Shown piece after piece: positions 28,571 through 36,994 of a stretch of DNA of 55,158 nucleotides (position 1 is the stretch's first letter; each line of letters opens with the position of its first letter). Location: assembly GCA_903836945.1 (NCBI GenBank), contig CAILSO010000011.1, positions 1-55,158 on the forward strand, given 5' to 3'. The notes beneath the pieces are model-generated. The model worked only from the letters and a program-made list of their open reading frames with translations. It did no database searches and was not told where the DNA came from. The DNA comes from an uncultured Actinomycetes bacterium. GTDB lineage: Bacteria; Actinomycetota; Actinomycetes; Nanopelagicales; Nanopelagicaceae. The position numbers were made by a program, and so were the translations under genes.

Positions 28571-29559
28571 TGTCACAACTAGGAATTCCTAACCTTGATC
28601 CAAAGTTAGAGGTAGATTTATTGGCGGGAATGGTCAAGGTTGAATCATTTATCCGTGAATCCATCGAAGGTAAATATCCACTCGTTATTGAGACCTCAAG
28701 ACACTTAGTCGATGCCGGTGGCAAGCGACTTCGCCCCCTCATGGTTTTACTAGCATCACATTTTGGTGATCCAACAGCGCCTGGATTAATTGAGGCGGCT
28801 GTCGTCTGCGAATTAACTCACCTTGGAACTTTGTATCACGATGATGTTATGGATGAGGCGCCGCTTCGCCGCGGAGTCGAGAGCGCCAACAAGCGTTGGA
28901 ATAACACCGTTGCCATCCTGACGGGCGACTACCTATTCGCTAAAACCTCACAATTACTCGCAGATCTGGGGCCGGAAGCGGTACGCCTACAAGCGCTGAC
29001 TTTTGAACGGTTAGTGATTGGGCAAATTACTGAGACCCAAGGTTCTACATCTGGGTTATCAATGCTTGATCACTACATCTCAGTAATCGCCGATAAGACT
29101 GCCTCACTTCTGTCTGCATCAGCTCGTTATGGCGCAATGATTTCTGGCGCAGATTCCAAGGTTATTGAAGCGTTAACGAAGTTTGGTGAAGAAATTGGGA
29201 TTGTTTTTCAATTAGCTGATGACATTATTGATATCGAAAGCACATCAGGGGAGTCTGGAAAAACTCCAGGAACTGATCTTCGCGAAGGCGTTCCGACCTT
29301 AGTCACTTTATTTATTCTGGCATCCGATGATCCGGCAGATCAAGAGCTAAAAAAGCGTTTATCTGCGCCAATTATCGATGAAAATCTAGTGCAGCAAACC
29401 TTGCAGACGCTTCGTACTCATAAAGCTATGGCGCAAGCCAAAGAGTTAGTTCAAAAGTATGCAGAATCTGCGCGCCAGCAATTAAAAGATTTGCCAGATG
29501 GTCCCGCCAAGCAAGCTCTAGTCGAGCTCAGCGACGCCGTTATTAACCGAACCGCCTGA
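28570..29559 (+). CDS. Polyprenyl diphosphate synthase (menaquinone side-chain type)
   Basis: A 329-residue trans-prenyltransferase. The first aspartate-rich motif is in LYHDDVMDEAPLRRG (DDxxD, about residues 92-106) and the second in QLADDIIDIES (about 215-225). Bulky residues just before the first motif cannot be used safely to predict chain length. It resembles mycobacterial GrcC1 (Rv0562) and long-chain heptaprenyl- to nonaprenyl-type synthases. The context (nuo, men genes) supports a role in making the menaquinone tail for MenA. It overlaps rarD by 42 bases at the 3' end. Confidence 0.9.
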   Translation: MSQLGIPNLDPKLEVDLLAGMVKVESFIRESIEGKYPLVIETSRHLVDAGGKRLRPLMVLLASHFGDPTAPGLIEAAVVCELTHLGTLYHDDVMDEAPLRRGVESANKRWNNTVAILTGDYLFAKTSQLLADLGPEAVRLQALTFERLVIGQITETQGSTSGLSMLDHYISVIADKTASLLSASARYGAMISGADSKVIEALTKFGEEIGIVFQLADDIIDIESTSGESGKTPGTDLREGVPTLVTLFILASDDPADQELKKRLSAPIIDENLVQQTLQTLRTHKAMAQAKELVQKYAESARQQLKDLPDGPAKQALVELSDAVINRTA

Positions 29560-30417
29560 CTTTATTAAATCTCGGCCCAACACAACGAGGGCTACCCAGA
29601 TGAAAATAAAACCAATCCATCTTGCACTTGGCATTGGTTCATGACGCACCCAAACGGCAATAGTAAACTGAATTGTCGGAGTTAAATACTGGAGCAATCC
29701 AATCATCGTAAATGGCAATCTGGTGGCCGCACCATTGAATAGCAATAGCGGAACCGCGGTTACGACACCGGCGCCCATTAATAGAATTGTTAATTTAGGG
29801 CCATGACCGAATTGACCAGAGTGATGAAGTCCCAAGTAAATTAAGTAACCACCGTAAAAGGGAAGCGAACAGAAAGTCTCAATCGCTAATCCTTGGAGCG
29901 CAGCCAAATTCAACTTCTTCTTTACCAGGCTATAGCTGCCCCATGAAAATGCCAGGGCAAATGAGACCCATGGTGGGCGACCGTAATCGATGGTTAAAAT
30001 TATTACGCCAGCTGAAGCGATTCCAAAGGCAACCCATTGGGTCCTTCGCATCTTCTCTTTGAAGGCAAGCACACCAAGTGAGACCAGAATGATTGGTTGC
30101 ATGTAATAGCCAAGCGATGCCTCTACAACTTTTTGGTGATTGACCGCCCAGATATAGGTAATCCAGTTAACTGAAATCAAGGACGCCGCTAAGGCAAACC
30201 TTGGTACAACTCCTGGTGTTTTGAACATTGCGAAGGTTGCTTTAAGTTGCCGGCCAAAAGCCAGGGCAATCAAACAGAAAACTAGTGACCAGACTGCTCG
30301 GTGCGAAACAATCTCTAGCGGGTTTGCCTTATTGACTAGCGGCCAATAAAGCGGAAAGAGCCCCCATAGCGTGTAGGAGGATGCTCCGAAAAATAAACCT
30401 AACTTAGCTTTGCTCAT
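29518..30417 (-). CDS. rarD: EamA family transporter RarD
   Basis: A 299-residue DMT-superfamily permease with ten membrane segments. GASSYTLWGLFPLYW (about residues 10-24) and HRAVWSLVFCL (about 38-48) are typical of the RarD branch. The substrate is unknown. The ATG lies three bases after the yajQ stop (TAAGGGATG), so the two are one operon. The 3' end overlaps the polyprenyl synthase gene on the other strand. Confidence 0.85.
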   Translation of the reverse strand: MSKAKLGLFFGASSYTLWGLFPLYWPLVNKANPLEIVSHRAVWSLVFCLIALAFGRQLKATFAMFKTPGVVPRFALAASLISVNWITYIWAVNHQKVVEASLGYYMQPIILVSLGVLAFKEKMRRTQWVAFGIASAGVIILTIDYGRPPWVSFALAFSWGSYSLVKKKLNLAALQGLAIETFCSLPFYGGYLIYLGLHHSGQFGHGPKLTILLMGAGVVTAVPLLLFNGAATRLPFTMIGLLQYLTPTIQFTIAVWVRHEPMPSARWIGFIFIWVALVVLGRDLIKSGGSVNNGVAELD

Positions 30418-30420
30418 CCC

Positions 30421-30909
30421 TTAACGATAATTCGTAAATTGAACAGCAAATTCCCAATCACCAGATTTAACCAAGGTGATGGTGGTCTGCAAATCATCAC
30501 GATCTTTTGAAGTTACCCGCAAAGTTTCGCCTTGGATCTGAGTCTTCACCGATTTTGGGCCTTCATCACGAATTTTTTTGGCGATCTTTTTTGCATTCTC
30601 AGTAGAGATTCCCTCTTTAAGAGCACAACTAATTTTGTAAATCTTGCCACTTAGTTCTGGTTCGGTTGGATCTAAGTGCTTTAGTGAAACATTTCTTTTG
30701 ATTAGCTTCTCTTTAAATACATCAAGCGCTGCTTTTGCGCGTTCTTCAGTGTCAGATTCAATTAAAAACTTCTCACCGCTTTTTTCAATCTTGGTTCCAG
30801 TATTTTTAAAATCAAATCTGGTGGCTAATTCACGATCAGCCTGATTGAAAGCATTATCAACTTCCATGCGATCAACTTCTGAGACGATATCGAAACTGGA
30901 ATCAGCCAC
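30421..30909 (-). CDS. YajQ family nucleotide-binding protein
   Basis: A 162-residue cytoplasmic protein of the YajQ (UPF0234/DUF520) family with two ferredoxin-like domains. [20 protein letters not shown] at residues 3-22 and the ending [12 protein letters not shown] are nearly invariant. Some homologues bind cyclic di-GMP; others bind nucleic acid, so the role here is open. The start is a GTG with AGGAG eight bases upstream. Confidence 0.92.
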   Translation of the reverse strand: MADSSFDIVSEVDRMEVDNAFNQADRELATRFDFKNTGTKIEKSGEKFLIESDTEERAKAALDVFKEKLIKRNVSLKHLDPTEPELSGKIYKISCALKEGISTENAKKIAKKIRDEGPKSVKTQIQGETLRVTSKDRDDLQTTITLVKSGDWEFAVQFTNYR

Positions 30910-30951
30910 TTTAGAACTCCTATATCTATTTTATTAGATGGCATTCTACGG

Positions 30952-30957
30952 TAAATT
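30952..30957 (+). promoter_or_regulatory. -10 box of leaderless lldD-like gene promoter
   Basis: TAAATT, then ATCCTC, then the ATG at 30964. The 54-base spacer with yajQ is divergent and AT-rich. Confidence 0.5.
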
Positions 30958-30963
30958 ATCCTC

Positions 30964-32184
30964 ATGATTAAAAGCAAGCGAAAGTTTCCCAGCCTTCCTT
31001 ACTTCTGGTCTTTAATTGATTTCTCACTGCCATCTTTAAATCCATACAAGGGCAAGATCGCTCGGGCTCAAAATATTGCTGACATAGTAAAAGTGGCTAA
31101 GAAGCGGGTACCCAAGGTCGTCTTTGATTATGTCGAAGGATCTGCTGTTGAAGAGGTGAGTTATCGCCGTCAACGCGAATGCTGGGATCGAGTAGAAATA
31201 AACTCCAAGGTTTTGCGCGATGTCTCGAATATTGATACTTCAGAAATGATCTTGGGAAAGAATGTGGACCTCCCTATTTTCTTCTCACCAACTGGATATA
31301 CCCGATTAATGCATCACGTTGGCGAACCTGCGGTTGCAAATGTGGCGGCAAAAAAGAATTTAATTTATGGGCTCTCGACTATGGGAACAACCTCACCTGC
31401 TGAACTCGCAGCAGCGGTGTCAAATTCTCGTAGGTGGTTTCAACTTTATGTAATGAAGAATCGAGAAGATAGCCTTTCGGTAATTAAGCAGGCTAAGGAT
31501 TCTGGCTTTGAAGCGCTAATCCTGACAGTAGATACACCGGTTGCTGGACTTCGCTATCGCGATAATCGAAATGGCTTAACAATCCCACCGAGAATTAGAC
31601 TCAATACTGTTTTGGCAATTGCACGCAAACCAGTATGGTGGCTAAATCTTTTCACTACTGGAAAGTTAGAGTTCGCCGCATTTCGTGGTTGGAACAAACC
31701 GTTATCAGAGTTAGCTAGTGTCATATTTGATCCTTCCACTACCTTCGCCGATATTAAATGGCTTAAATCTGTTTGGGATGGCCCAATCATTGTAAAAGGA
31801 ATCCAAAGCGTTGAGGATGCCAAAGAAGTGGCAAAGCTTGGCGTAGCTGGAATTATTCTTTCAAATCACGGTGGTCGCCAATTTGATCGCGGCCCAGTGC
31901 CACTTGAAATATTGCCTGATGTTGTTAAGGCAGTAGGTAAGAAAGTTGAAATCTATATTGATGGGGCAATCATGTCTGGGCTTGATGCACTTGCCGCCAT
32001 TGCCTTAGGTGCAAAAGCGGTCTTTATTGGTCGCGCCTATCTTTACGGAATCATGGCTGATGGTGAGGCTGGAGTAGAGAAGGTAATTGAATTAATGCGC
32101 CGAGAATTTGTAAATGGCATGGCCCTGTCTGGATCTCGAAATCTCAAAGAAGTACGCGCTACTGGCGCAAAGATCAGGAGTTAA
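30964..32184 (+). CDS. FMN-dependent alpha-hydroxy-acid dehydrogenase (L-lactate dehydrogenase LldD-like)
   Basis: A 406-residue TIM-barrel flavoenzyme. The catalytic base is His302 in SNHGGRQFDRGP, followed by the FMN-binding IYIDGAIMSGLDALAAIALG and IGRAY. FDYVEGSAVEE (about residues 52-62) and FFSPTGYTRLMH (about 98-109) are typical of the L-lactate dehydrogenase/glycolate oxidase family. It would oxidise a 2-hydroxyacid and pass electrons to quinone or oxygen. The fucose-type genes nearby would produce L-lactate, making lactate the likely substrate. Two bases separate it from the SDR gene. ATG 30964 is supported by a -10 box six bases upstream. Confidence 0.85.
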   Translation: MIKSKRKFPSLPYFWSLIDFSLPSLNPYKGKIARAQNIADIVKVAKKRVPKVVFDYVEGSAVEEVSYRRQRECWDRVEINSKVLRDVSNIDTSEMILGKNVDLPIFFSPTGYTRLMHHVGEPAVANVAAKKNLIYGLSTMGTTSPAELAAAVSNSRRWFQLYVMKNREDSLSVIKQAKDSGFEALILTVDTPVAGLRYRDNRNGLTIPPRIRLNTVLAIARKPVWWLNLFTTGKLEFAAFRGWNKPLSELASVIFDPSTTFADIKWLKSVWDGPIIVKGIQSVEDAKEVAKLGVAGIILSNHGGRQFDRGPVPLEILPDVVKAVGKKVEIYIDGAIMSGLDALAAIALGAKAVFIGRAYLYGIMADGEAGVEKVIELMRREFVNGMALSGSRNLKEVRATGAKIRS

Positions 32185-32186
32185 TA

Positions 32187-32969
32187 ATGAGCAAGATTGC
32201 AATTGTTACCGGGGGAGCCAAGGGAATTGGCTTTGGTTCAACAAAGCGTCTACTTGAAGATGGCGCCACTGTGGTTATGTTCGATCTAGATGAAGCCGGA
32301 ATCGCTTTAGCAAAAGAGGCCTTGGCGCAGTTCGGTGAGAGGCTCAGTGGCATGAAGGTCGATATTTCATCTGATGCTCAAGTCAAGGAAGCCATCGCTG
32401 AGGTCGGACAGAAGTATGGCCACATAGATTATGTTGTGAATTGCGCAGGTATTCAGACTTACGGAACAGCAGTGGATACGACAGAGGAAACTTGGGACCG
32501 TACCTTTGATGTGAATGTTAAGTCGATGTACTTAACTGCAAAATATGCAATTCCTTTCATGCGAAAGGCCGGAGCAGGGTCGATTGTAAATATTTCATCT
32601 GTGCAATCACTTGCAAATCAAAAAGGCGTAGTTGCTTATGCTGCATCTAAGGGTGCAATTAATGCACTTACTCGGGCAATTGCCGTTGATCATGCTTCTG
32701 AACAAATTCGTTGTAACGCAATTCTTCCAGCATCAGTAGATACGCCGATGCTTCGCGCATCTGCTCGCTCATTTTCGAAAGATCGAAGCGAGGATGAGAT
32801 TTTGAATGAATGGGGCAAGTCTCACCCAATCGGTCGTATGGCCTCAATTCACGACATTGGTGAATTGGTTGGATTTCTTTGCTCAGATAAATCTTCATTC
32901 ATTACCGGAAGCTCATACGTGATCGATGGTGGATTAATGACGCAAGTGCCAGTAATTCTGCCGGAATAA
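32187..32969 (+). CDS. SDR family oxidoreductase, candidate sugar or sugar-acid dehydrogenase
   Basis: A 260-residue classical short-chain dehydrogenase. The cofactor site TGGAKGIG is at residues 8-15, the NAG motif at about 88-90, catalytic Ser near 140 (NISSVQS) and YAASK near 152-156. An acidic residue after beta 2 (MFDLDE) suggests NAD preference. It follows the lactate dehydrogenase gene by two bases, so they form one operon. Candidate roles are L-fucose (or related 6-deoxysugar) dehydrogenase or 2-keto-3-deoxysugar-acid dehydrogenase. Sequence alone does not decide. Confidence 0.8.
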   Translation: MSKIAIVTGGAKGIGFGSTKRLLEDGATVVMFDLDEAGIALAKEALAQFGERLSGMKVDISSDAQVKEAIAEVGQKYGHIDYVVNCAGIQTYGTAVDTTEETWDRTFDVNVKSMYLTAKYAIPFMRKAGAGSIVNISSVQSLANQKGVVAYAASKGAINALTRAIAVDHASEQIRCNAILPASVDTPMLRASARSFSKDRSEDEILNEWGKSHPIGRMASIHDIGELVGFLCSDKSSFITGSSYVIDGGLMTQVPVILPE

Positions 32970-32981
32970 CGGATTTTCTGG

Positions 32982-33000
32982 TTACCTCGTAATGAGGTAA
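32982..33000. repeat. Perfect inverted repeat between the SDR gene and tRNA-Tyr
   Basis: TTACCTC, a GTAAT loop, then GAGGTAA: seven base pairs. It lies 13 bases after the SDR stop and 26 bases before tRNA-Tyr, with no T run after it. It may be a weak terminator of the SDR operon or an operator overlapping the tRNA promoter; a TAAACT box begins at 32998. Confidence 0.55.
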
Positions 33001-33025
33001 ACTCCGCTAGCCGTACGAAAACCTT

Positions 33026-33110
33026 GGCGGGTTGCCCGAGCGGCCAATGGGAGGGGACTGTAAATCCCCCGGCTCTGCCTTCGAAGGTTCAAATCCTTCA
33101 CCCGCCACCA
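33026..33110 (+). tRNA. tRNA-Tyr (GTA)
   Basis: The acceptor GGCGGGT pairs with ACCCGCC, followed by discriminator A and an encoded CCA. The anticodon loop reads CTGTAAA with anticodon GTA. The long variable arm expected of bacterial tRNA-Tyr is present, and the T arm contains GGTTCAAATCC. It is 85 nucleotides including CCA. Confidence 0.96.
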
Positions 33111-33125
33111 GTTCTTAACATTAAA

Positions 33126-33154
33126 AAAGCCCGTCTCGCTTAGAGACGGGCTTT
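33126..33154. terminator. Bidirectional rho-independent terminator
   Basis: AAAGCCCGTCTC, loop GCTTA, then GAGACGGGCTTT: a 12-bp perfect stem with A and T runs on its flanks. It ends tRNA-Tyr on the plus strand and the ABC transporter operon on the minus strand. Confidence 0.9.
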
Positions 33155-33168
33155 GATTTATTAAATTA

Positions 33169-34182
33169 CTAACTAATTTCTCCGGCACGGCGACGGCGAA
33201 CGTTATCCCCAAACACCGCAATTACGATAACGATTCCAACTACAACATACTGCCATTCTTGTTGTACTTGAAGGATTCGCAACCCATTTGTCAGAACAGC
33301 CATGATCAAAGCACCGATGATGGTTCCGCTGATGGTTCCCTTACCGCCGAGAAGCGAAGTTCCGCCAATAATTACCGCCGCAATTGCTTCAAGCTCATAA
33401 CCAAGACCAAGATCTGGTTCGGCAGCTCCTAGGCGAGCAGTAAGAACCACTGCAGCCAGGCCAACAAATAGTCCACAGAGTGCATAGATCAGGATTAACC
33501 AACGTTCAACTTTTACACCGGAGAGTTTTGTGGCTTCACCATTTGAACCAATAGCAAATGTATAGCGACCTATGACAGTGCGATTGAGAATGAACCAAGC
33601 AACGATTGCCGCACCGAAAAGAATCAATACTCCGTTTGGAATAGATCCAATTAAGTTTCCTTGAGCGATCGATTCCCAACCCTTCACAGTGTCAAAACGA
33701 ATAGGTGTTAGGTGGGAGATGATAAGTGCCAAGCCTTGAGCAGCCTTCATTGTTGCAAGTGTTGCTATGAATGGAGGCAACTTTAGGAAAGCGATCATGG
33801 CACCATTTAACGCACCTATCAGCGCTCCAAATGACATGCCAATAACGAAACCACTCCAAAGAGGCAGGTGCCAACCAACGACGTAGTGAGCAACCAAGAT
33901 TGCACAAAGAGTGGTGCCAGTACCAATTGAAAGGTCGATACCGCCCGTGATGATTACAAAGGTAATACCAACCGCAAGGAGTCCGGTTACCGTGGTCGAC
34001 ATCAAGATACCGTTTGAGACGTTTGCCCATGAGTAGAAGACTGGCTTCATGAATGAGAAGAAGGCGAAGATGATCACCAAACCAGCGATCGCGAAGACCT
34101 GGCCAATTTCACGTCGGATCAAAGCCATGAACTTATTGCCAGAGACTTCTTCGCTTGTCGTAGCTTTTACGGTTGTGCTCAT
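33169..34182 (-). CDS. Sugar ABC transporter permease (RbsC-like, CUT2 family)
   Basis: A 337-residue membrane permease with about eight to ten hydrophobic segments. GITFVIITGGIDLSIGTGTT (about residues 72-91) is the signature of the RbsC/XylH/AraH group, and AIAAVIIGGTSLLGGKGTI (about 261-279) is the cytoplasmic coupling loop. It lies 23 bases after the ATPase gene. The operon makes up a complete importer; the fucose-type catabolic genes next to it suggest a 6-deoxyhexose or similar aldose. Confidence 0.92.
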   Translation of the reverse strand: MSTTVKATTSEEVSGNKFMALIRREIGQVFAIAGLVIIFAFFSFMKPVFYSWANVSNGILMSTTVTGLLAVGITFVIITGGIDLSIGTGTTLCAILVAHYVVGWHLPLWSGFVIGMSFGALIGALNGAMIAFLKLPPFIATLATMKAAQGLALIISHLTPIRFDTVKGWESIAQGNLIGSIPNGVLILFGAAIVAWFILNRTVIGRYTFAIGSNGEATKLSGVKVERWLILIYALCGLFVGLAAVVLTARLGAAEPDLGLGYELEAIAAVIIGGTSLLGGKGTISGTIIGALIMAVLTNGLRILQVQQEWQYVVVGIVIVIAVFGDNVRRRRAGEIS

Positions 34183-34205
34183 TTTATCTCTTTCCTAGTA
34201 TTTTC

Positions 34206-35711
34206 TTAGTCGCGGAATTTCGTTGCATACTGCATGATTAAATTTTGGTCGGCATCTTTATTTTCAATAATGCCGGTTAATCTGCCTTCACACATAACAG
34301 CAATGCGATCCGACATACGAAGTACTTCTGGTAGTTCTGAAGAGATCATGATGATTGACTTACCTTCGTTTGCCAACTGAGTAAGCAATTTATAGATCTC
34401 GTCCTTTGCGCCCACATCGATACCGCGAGTTGGTTCATCAAAGATCAAGATTTCGCAATCTCTGGCTAGCCACTTAGCGATAACAACCTTTTGTTGATTT
34501 CCACCTGAGAGGTTTTTAACAAACTGCTTTTCTGACGGGGTGCGGATACGAAGCTTGGCAATGGAATCGCGAGCAATTCCGGCAGCTGGACCCTTTTTGA
34601 AGATTCCAAATTTATTAACATACTTTGGAATGGAGGCCATGATTACGTTAAAGGTGATGTCTTGAATAAGAAGAAGGCCATAACGCTTGCGGTCTTCTGA
34701 TAAGTAACCAATTCCCGCTTGAACCGCATCATGCGGATTCTTGATTGAAATTTCTTGGCCCTTTAACCAAACTTTTCCAGAAGTCTTTGGATCTGCGCCT
34801 ATAAGCGCGCGAGCTAGTTCGGTACGACCAGCTCCCATAAGACCGGCAAAGCCAAGAATTTCACCCTTGCGAAGTTCGAACGAGACATCCTTCAAGAGCT
34901 TCTTGGTTGAGATGTTTTCTGCTTTAAGTACAACATCCTTACTCAATGCGCGCTTATCGGGACGCTGATCTTGGTCAACTTTACGACCAACCATTAGCGA
35001 AATAACTTCTGGAATTGAAGTTTCCTTAGTCTTCATAGTTTTCACATATTGGCCATCGCGGATAACTGTGATTCGATCTGAGATTACATCTAGTTCTTCT
35101 AAGCGGTGCGAGATATAGATAATTCCCTTGCCATTCGCTTTAAGGCTGTTGATGATCTTGAAAAGCGCTTCAGTTTCAGATGGTGTCAGTGAAGAAGTTG
35201 GCTCATCCATGATGATTACTTCACCGCGATAAGAAACTGCTTTAGCGATCTCCACCATTTGCTGACGAGCAATCGTCATTTCCCCAACTAATTCCTTAGG
35301 GTCTAGAACAATATTCAATTCATCGAGGAGGGCTTGCGCATCTTTTACCAACTTGGAGTTATTAAGAAAAATCCTAGATTTGCGGCGGGGTTCACGCCCG
35401 ATGAATATATTTTCAGCGACAGTAAGGTGGGGCATCAAGTTAAGTTCTTGGTGAATAATGCTGATTCCAAGGCTTTGGGCTTCATGCGGGCTACTTACAT
35501 TCACATGGTCACCTTGGTAGGTAATAACTCCGGTATCTTTCTTATAAATGCCAGAAAGAATCTTCATCAGCGTTGATTTACCAGCGCCGTTTTCGCCAAC
35601 AATGGCGTGAACTTCGCCGGCGTTCAAATCAAAACGGACATTATCCAACGCCTTAACGCCTGGGAATTCTTTACTAACTCCCTCAAGCGACAGTAGCTGC
35701 GAACCGGCCAT
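34206..35711 (-). CDS. Sugar ABC transporter ATP-binding protein (RbsA-like, two domains)
   Basis: A 501-residue tandem ATPase. Domain 1 has Walker A GENGAGKST (about 38-46), Walker B VIIMDEPTSSL (about 160) and a degenerate signature. Domain 2 has the altered Walker A-like GLMGAGRTELARAL (about 288-301), signature LSGGNQQKV (about 399-407) and Walker B ILIFDEPTRGIDVG (about 419-432), as usual for sugar importers of the RbsA/MglA type. GGAGGA precedes the ATG. It can be transcribed from the SBP gene by readthrough or from its own promoter (see 35756-35784). Confidence 0.93.
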   Translation of the reverse strand: MAGSQLLSLEGVSKEFPGVKALDNVRFDLNAGEVHAIVGENGAGKSTLMKILSGIYKKDTGVITYQGDHVNVSSPHEAQSLGISIIHQELNLMPHLTVAENIFIGREPRRKSRIFLNNSKLVKDAQALLDELNIVLDPKELVGEMTIARQQMVEIAKAVSYRGEVIIMDEPTSSLTPSETEALFKIINSLKANGKGIIYISHRLEELDVISDRITVIRDGQYVKTMKTKETSIPEVISLMVGRKVDQDQRPDKRALSKDVVLKAENISTKKLLKDVSFELRKGEILGFAGLMGAGRTELARALIGADPKTSGKVWLKGQEISIKNPHDAVQAGIGYLSEDRKRYGLLLIQDITFNVIMASIPKYVNKFGIFKKGPAAGIARDSIAKLRIRTPSEKQFVKNLSGGNQQKVVIAKWLARDCEILIFDEPTRGIDVGAKDEIYKLLTQLANEGKSIIMISSELPEVLRMSDRIAVMCEGRLTGIIENKDADQNLIMQYATKFRD

Positions 35712-35755
35712 TAATTCCTCCAGAAATTCTTTAAGCTGGAAATGCGTATTGGAGA

Positions 35756-35784
35756 ATCATATTAAACTTTAAGCCTGGTGACCA
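35756..35784 (-). promoter_or_regulatory. Candidate internal promoter for the ABC ATPase and permease genes
   Basis: On the minus strand TGGTCA, a 17-base spacer, then TATGAT. It lies between the intercistronic hairpin and the ATPase gene, so these genes could be expressed independently of the binding-protein transcript. The -35 matches TTGACA at four of six bases. Confidence 0.4.
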
Positions 35785-35840
35785 CCGCTGATTCGAGCCT
35801 ATTTAGCCACAAAATTAACCACAATATGAGATATAAAATG

Positions 35841-35871
35841 AAGAAGGCCGGGATGTTATCCCGGCCTTCTT
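35841..35871 (-). terminator. Intercistronic hairpin after the binding-protein gene
   Basis: A perfect 13-bp stem (AAGAAGGCCGGGA and its complement) with a five-base loop. In the direction of the operon it is followed by CATTTTATAT, a moderate T-rich stretch. It lies 15 bases after the binding-protein stop and would end most transcripts there or protect their 3' ends. Confidence 0.8.
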
Positions 35872-35885
35872 ACTTCTAATACAAC

Positions 35886-36875
35886 TTAGTTGTAAAGGTC
35901 AGCTGCGATCTTTGGATCTGCAACGTTCTTTGCATCGTAGTAGTAGAAACCTGTGTCTGTTACAACACCAGGAACGGTCTTGTTGCGGATGTAGTTAACT
36001 AGGTTGTCAACTGTCTTCGCTCCGATACCGATTGGATTTTGTGTGATTGCGCCAGTTTCTAGACCTGACTTGATGTTCGCAATCTGTTGTGCTCCTGAGT
36101 CAAAACCAATTAGCTTGATCTTGCCCTTGTTTAGCTTTGCAGCCTTGAATGCTTGTCCAGCACCTTCTGCAACACCTTCGTTAGTTCCATAAACACCCTT
36201 TAGGTCTTTGTTAGAAACTAGAACTGTTGAGACGATGTCTTGAGCCTTCTGGTTGTCTCCGCCTTCAGCGTATTGAACTGGAAGAAGAGTAATTCCCTTG
36301 AACTTTGCCTTGATTTCGTTAACGAAACCAGCAACACGGTCGATACCAGTTTGGTTGGTTTGTGAGTGGCCAATTACGAAGACCTTACCCTTACCACCAA
36401 TTAGTGCGCCCATCTTGTCTGCAGCAAGCTTTCCTGCACCAAGTGAGTCTGTGTATGCAACACCAAGAGCTGTTGTTGATGCTGTTCCTAGTGTTCCGCC
36501 GCACTTAGCAGCTGTATCGAACATGTAAACAGGAATTCCTGCCTTGTTTGCTGCTGCTAGGTGTGAACAAGATTCTGTTGTTCCTAGTGCTGCATATCCG
36601 ATGCCATCTGGCTTTAGTGCTACAGCTGAATCAAGCATCTGTAGTTGTGTATCGATCATTGTTTCTGATGCTGGTCCAACGAAGTTAACTGTTGCGTTCA
36701 TCTTCTTAGCTTCGTCTTCTGCACCCTTCTTCACTGCTTGCCAGAATTGGTGGGTGAAACCCTTGGCAATGAATTGAAGGTTTAGAGTCTTGTCTGCAGC
36801 ATGGACAGCTGATCCAGTGCTCACAACAAGAGCAAGTGCTGACACTGCAGCAATGCCTGTAAGTAGCTTCTTCAT
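35886..36875 (-). CDS. Sugar ABC transporter substrate-binding protein (RbsB-like)
   Basis: A 329-residue periplasmic-binding-protein-like domain (type I, Peripla_BP_4). Residues 1-27 are a Sec signal (MKKLL, hydrophobic core, then VHA-A), with no lipobox cysteine, which is unusual for a monoderm but seen in some actinobacteria. FWQAVKKGAEDEAKK (about 45-59), GIPVYMFDT (about 113-121) and LKGVYGTNEGVAEGAGQA (about 220-237) follow the RbsB pattern. AAAGGAAA precedes the ATG. Codons are restricted, as in the ribosomal genes here, hinting at high expression. The ligand is not predictable from sequence; context suggests fucose or a similar sugar. Confidence 0.9.
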   Translation of the reverse strand: MKKLLTGIAAVSALALVVSTGSAVHAADKTLNLQFIAKGFTHQFWQAVKKGAEDEAKKMNATVNFVGPASETMIDTQLQMLDSAVALKPDGIGYAALGTTESCSHLAAANKAGIPVYMFDTAAKCGGTLGTASTTALGVAYTDSLGAGKLAADKMGALIGGKGKVFVIGHSQTNQTGIDRVAGFVNEIKAKFKGITLLPVQYAEGGDNQKAQDIVSTVLVSNKDLKGVYGTNEGVAEGAGQAFKAAKLNKGKIKLIGFDSGAQQIANIKSGLETGAITQNPIGIGAKTVDNLVNYIRNKTVPGVVTDTGFYYYDAKNVADPKIAADLYN

Positions 36876-36892
36876 GTATTTCCTTTCGAAAG

Positions 36893-36944
36893 CGGCGATT
36901 TTCGCCGTGGGGGAAATTTACTAGTCGTGGCTCCAAGTAGCCAC
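36893..36944 (-). promoter_or_regulatory. Leader dyads of the binding-protein gene
   Basis: Two inverted repeats lie upstream of the SBP gene: CGGCGA-TTT-TCGCCG (36893-36907) and GTGGCT, six bases, AGCCAC (36927-36944). The first is close enough to the ribosome site to form a 5' mRNA hairpin; the second could be an operator. No regulator gene is encoded nearby. Confidence 0.35.
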
Positions 36945-36994
36945 TTTTTAGGCCAATACTGGAAAGTAATTTGGCTTTATTACAAAATCGTTAT

